A stretch of 33,318 nucleotides of DNA from the NCBI GenBank assembly GCA_016938815.1, contig JAFGTX010000267.1, positions 1-33,318 on the forward strand, given 5' to 3'. Positions 30,673 to 33,318 of this stretch are shown piece by piece (within the stretch, counting starts at the first letter, position 1; each line of letters begins with the position of its first letter). The notes beneath the pieces were generated by a model. It was not told the origin of the DNA, made no database searches, and saw nothing but the letters and a program-made list of their open reading frames with translations. Source of the DNA: Clostridia bacterium (GTDB lineage: Bacteria > Bacillota > Clostridia > Peptostreptococcales > Acidaminobacteraceae). The position numbers and the translations under genes are program-made.

Positions 30673-33318
30673 TTATTCTAAGTTACATAGATTGTATATA
30701 TTCAAATCATCTATTGTGAAATGACTGTTCATGGTTTCCACAAAGGCCTTAAATGTATCAAAAGATGTGAAGCAAGTCACTTTCTTTTCAGTGGCTAGTC
30801 TTCTTAATTTAAAACCCTGTGTTGCATGGTTGTTACCTTTACTGGGTACGTTGACTACCAGCTTGAAGTCGCCTGTTTTCATGAGTGCGAGTAATGACTG
30901 ATGATCGACGCAGTTGATGCTGTCTGCCGATAGGCCGTCCTCAATGCATGCGGCGTAAGTGCCTGGTGTCATGTAGACTTCATAACCCAGGGTAACCATA
31001 CTCTTGATGTAGGCTTTGCCGTCTTCCTTATGCTGATCCGAGAGACTGACAATGGCTTTTCCTTGTTCCGGCATAGCGCCTGTCGTTGCAATAAAACCTT
31101 TTAAGAGTGCCTTACTCAAATTTTCCTCTATGGCTAGAATTTCACCAGTGGATTTCATTTCAGGCCCTAATGCTATTTCAGCATTCTTGATCTTCTCCAT
31201 GGAAAACACGGGGTGCTTCACCGCACAGAGCGTCTTTTCCTGTGCTAATCCTGTACCGCATCCAATGCTGTCCAATGATTGTCCCAGAAGCACCTTGGTA
31301 GCGATCTTGATCATCGGAATCCCTGTCACCTTGGAGATGAAAGGTACGGTTCTCGATGATCTTGGATTAACCTCAATCACATAAATCGAATCCTTTGAAA
31401 CGATAAATTGGATGTTGAAGAGGCCTTTGATACCGAGAGCTTTGGCAATCTTTTTCGTACTTTCTGTCAGGGATTCTTTGATGTCCGCTTTCAGAGAATA
31501 CGCCGGATAGACGGAGATGGAATCCCCAGAGTGGACACCTGCACGTTCCAAATGCTCCATAATACCGGGAATCAGAATATCTTCGCCATCGCTGATGGCA
31601 TCTACTTCTACTTCCTGTCCTAAAATATATTGATCGATGAGAACTGGATTTTTCTTATCGAGTGAAAAAGCCGCTTTCAAATAATTCTCAAGGGTCATGT
31701 CGTCGTAAACAATCTCCATACCGAAACCGCCGATGACATAACTTGGTCTTACCAGAACAGGATAACCGATGGCTTTCGCTGTTTTGATCCCCTCTTCGAT
31801 GGTCTTAACCCCTTTTCCGGCCGGTTGTAGAATTTGGTTGGCTTGCATCAATTGATTGAAAATCTCGCGATCTTCCGAATCGTTGATTTGTTTATGGGTT
31901 ACACCTAAAATCGGTACATTGAGTGCATCTAGGTCTTCTGCCAGCTTAATGGCTGTTTGACCGCCGAATTGTAGAATAACGCCGATTGGTTTTTCCTTTT
32001 GAACGATGTGCATCACGTCTTCTGTTGTAATTGGTTCGAAGTATAATTTATCGGAAATATCAAAGTCCGTACTGACGGTTTCTGGATTATTGTTGACGAT
32101 GATGGCCTCATAACCTTCTTCTTTGAGAGCCAGAACACAGTGGACCGAACAGTAGTCGAATTCTACGCCTTGACCGATTCTAATAGGACCGGAACCGATG
32201 ACAATGACTTTCTTCTTATCGGAAACCGCCACTTCGTCGATGGTGTCGTAGGTGGAATAGTAGTAAGGTGACATGGCGTCAAATTCGCCGCCACAGGTAT
32301 CCACCATTTTGTAAGTTGGCAGAATGCCATGTTTTATTCTGTATTCGAAAATCTTTTTAGCGTTGGTGTTGAGCATCAGTGCCGCCATAGTCTGATCGGA
32401 GAAGCCTTTCTTCTTCAATAGCTTGATATCTTTGATATTGATGAATTCAAGCAGTCTGTCCTTGATTAACTTTTCCATTGCAACGATTTGCTGTATCTTT
32501 TCAAGGAAGAAGAGGTCGATGCCCGTCATACTGTTGATTTTCAAGATGTTGACTTCTCTTCTAATCAATTCGGCAACGAAGAAAATTCTGTTGTGGTCGC
32601 CAGTTGTCATACTGGCTAAAAGTTCCTGTAGTTGCATTTTCTTGGCTTTATCATAAAGTAGGCCATTATAGCCTTCTTCCAGAGATCTGACCGCCTTTAG
32701 AAGTGCTGATTCAAAGCTGTTCCCAATGGCCATGACTTCACCGGTTGCCATCATAGTCGTTCCGAGGGTATGATTGGCTGTTTTGAACTTATCAAATGGC
32801 CACTTTGGAATTTTTACGACACAGTAATCAAGGGTGGGTTCGAAACAAGCTTTGGTTTTACCGGTAATCTCGTTGTCTATTTCATCTAGACCATAACCAA
32901 GGGCGATTTTAGTAGCAACCTTAGCGATAGGATAACCTGTCGCCTTTGATGCCAGGGACGAAGATCGCGATACCCTTGGATTCACCTCGATGATGAAATA
33001 GTTAAAGGAGTTGGGGTCAAGAGCAAGCTGCACGTTGCAGCCACCTTTGATGTTAAGCTTGGTTACAATATCAACTGAAGCCTTTCTCAACATTTGATAC
33101 TCTTTATCACTAAGAGTTTGAGAAGGTGCAACGACGATGCTGTCACCGGTATGGACACCAACCGGATCGATGTTCTCCATGTTGCATACGGCGATGACAT
33201 TGCCTTTACCGTCTCTCATCATTTCATATTCAATCTCTTTCCAACCCTTAATCGATTTTTCAATCAGAACTTGGTTGGCCATGGAAAACTGTATCCCGCT
33301 GGCTGCAATTTCGGCCAC
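30673..33318 (-). CDS. carB: Carbamoyl-phosphate synthase large subunit (N-terminus outside window)
   Basis: CarB makes carbamoyl phosphate from ammonia, bicarbonate and two ATP, for arginine (and in many bacteria pyrimidine) synthesis. The 881 residues seen correspond to the family from about residue 190 onward; the GTG at the window edge is an internal codon. Visible parts are the end of the first ATP-grasp (GDSIVVAPSQTLSDKEYQ, EVNPRVSRSSSLASKATGYP), the oligomerisation region, the second synthetase half (GSGPIRIGQGVEFDYCSVHC, PSYVIGGFGMEIVYDD, EVNPRSSRTVPFISKVTG), and a C-terminal MGS-like allosteric domain (GYEVYMTPGTYAACIEDG, VVNVPSKGNN). The gene heads the arg genes seen here. carA is presumably upstream, outside the window. 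The operon context suggests an arginine-linked enzyme. Confidence 0.96.
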   Translation of the reverse strand: MAEIAASGIQFSMANQVLIEKSIKGWKEIEYEMMRDGKGNVIAVCNMENIDPVGVHTGDSIVVAPSQTLSDKEYQMLRKASVDIVTKLNIKGGCNVQLALDPNSFNYFIIEVNPRVSRSSSLASKATGYPIAKVATKIALGYGLDEIDNEITGKTKACFEPTLDYCVVKIPKWPFDKFKTANHTLGTTMMATGEVMAIGNSFESALLKAVRSLEEGYNGLLYDKAKKMQLQELLASMTTGDHNRIFFVAELIRREVNILKINSMTGIDLFFLEKIQQIVAMEKLIKDRLLEFINIKDIKLLKKKGFSDQTMAALMLNTNAKKIFEYRIKHGILPTYKMVDTCGGEFDAMSPYYYSTYDTIDEVAVSDKKKVIVIGSGPIRIGQGVEFDYCSVHCVLALKEEGYEAIIVNNNPETVSTDFDISDKLYFEPITTEDVMHIVQKEKPIGVILQFGGQTAIKLAEDLDALNVPILGVTHKQINDSEDREIFNQLMQANQILQPAGKGVKTIEEGIKTAKAIGYPVLVRPSYVIGGFGMEIVYDDMTLENYLKAAFSLDKKNPVLIDQYILGQEVEVDAISDGEDILIPGIMEHLERAGVHSGDSISVYPAYSLKADIKESLTESTKKIAKALGIKGLFNIQFIVSKDSIYVIEVNPRSSRTVPFISKVTGIPMIKIATKVLLGQSLDSIGCGTGLAQEKTLCAVKHPVFSMEKIKNAEIALGPEMKSTGEILAIEENLSKALLKGFIATTGAMPEQGKAIVSLSDQHKEDGKAYIKSMVTLGYEVYMTPGTYAACIEDGLSADSINCVDHQSLLALMKTGDFKLVVNVPSKGNNHATQGFKLRRLATEKKVTCFTSFDTFKAFVETMNSHFTIDDLNIYNLCNLE

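Noticed and set aside
32423-32656. 77-codon plus-strand ORF within carB
   Set aside because: Antisense to the conserved carB coding region; composition and lack of a ribosome site mark it as a shadow.
1-33318. Mobile elements, CRISPR arrays, tRNA or rRNA genes
   Set aside because: No transposase, integrase, direct-repeat array, or tRNA-like or rRNA-like sequence was recognised.

Overview
The window comes from a Gram-positive anaerobe of the Clostridia. The evidence is AT-rich DNA with strong AGGAGG ribosome binding sites, an hfq-miaA-mutL-mutS-miaB neighbourhood, a short four-domain S1 protein next to ispH, a secreted S-layer homology (SLH) protein, a ferredoxin-linked 2-oxoacid oxidoreductase, and an oxygen-sensitive double-cubane-cluster reductase. 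An amino-acid-fermenting relative of Fusibacter/Acidaminobacter would fit, but the genus is a guess. Every gene I support lies on the minus strand, so the operons read from right to left. I see no rRNA, tRNA, CRISPR array, insertion sequence or phage gene. No gene-free stretch exceeds 300 bases; the longest is about 206 bp (26908-27113).

Reading in the direction of transcription (right to left): (1) 33318-27084 is an arginine operon, carB (5' end outside the window)-argC-GNAT-argB-argD, closed by a terminator. The GNAT acetyltransferase sits where argJ or argA would be expected. (2) 26907-23257 is korD-korA-korB-korC (2-oxoglutarate-type ferredoxin oxidoreductase) followed closely by an RpiR-type regulator and a terminator. 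(3) 23131-17123 is the most unusual region: a double-cubane-cluster reductase of the 2-hydroxyacyl-CoA dehydratase family, then a DUF3798-like lipoprotein, a terminator hairpin, then a two-domain ABC ATPase and two paralogous permeases. The usual ATP-dependent activase of such reductases is not in the window. (4) 17032-15948 is an unrecognised membrane-anchored coiled-coil protein plus a GNAT. (5) 15884-12648 is cmk-plsC-ispH-rpsA, tightly coupled, with ispH and rpsA overlapping. (6) 12592-11771 is a lone cheR. (7) 11720-9949 is two EamA-family exporters. (8) 9866-8393 is miaB with its own terminator. (9) 8349-2408 is mutS-mutL-miaA-hfq. (10) 2382-1041 is a methionine gamma-lyase-like PLP enzyme (YnbB family). 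(11) 900-1 is the N-terminal part of an SLH protein whose leader carries a terminator-like hairpin.

Functionally, most of the window is housekeeping: mismatch repair, tRNA modification, translation, isoprenoid, lipid and arginine synthesis. The candidate for something new is the reductase-importer module of region 3, next to the low-potential ferredoxin source of region 2. A plausible but unproven reading is that a substrate is imported by the DUF3798/ABC system and reduced by the double-cubane enzyme with ferredoxin electrons, possibly under control of the RpiR-type regulator. For several genes I moved the start from the ORF-track position to a start with a proper Shine-Dalgarno site: hfq, miaB, the second EamA gene, rpsA, plsC, cmk, the second permease, the DUF3798-like gene, the double-cubane reductase and korC.
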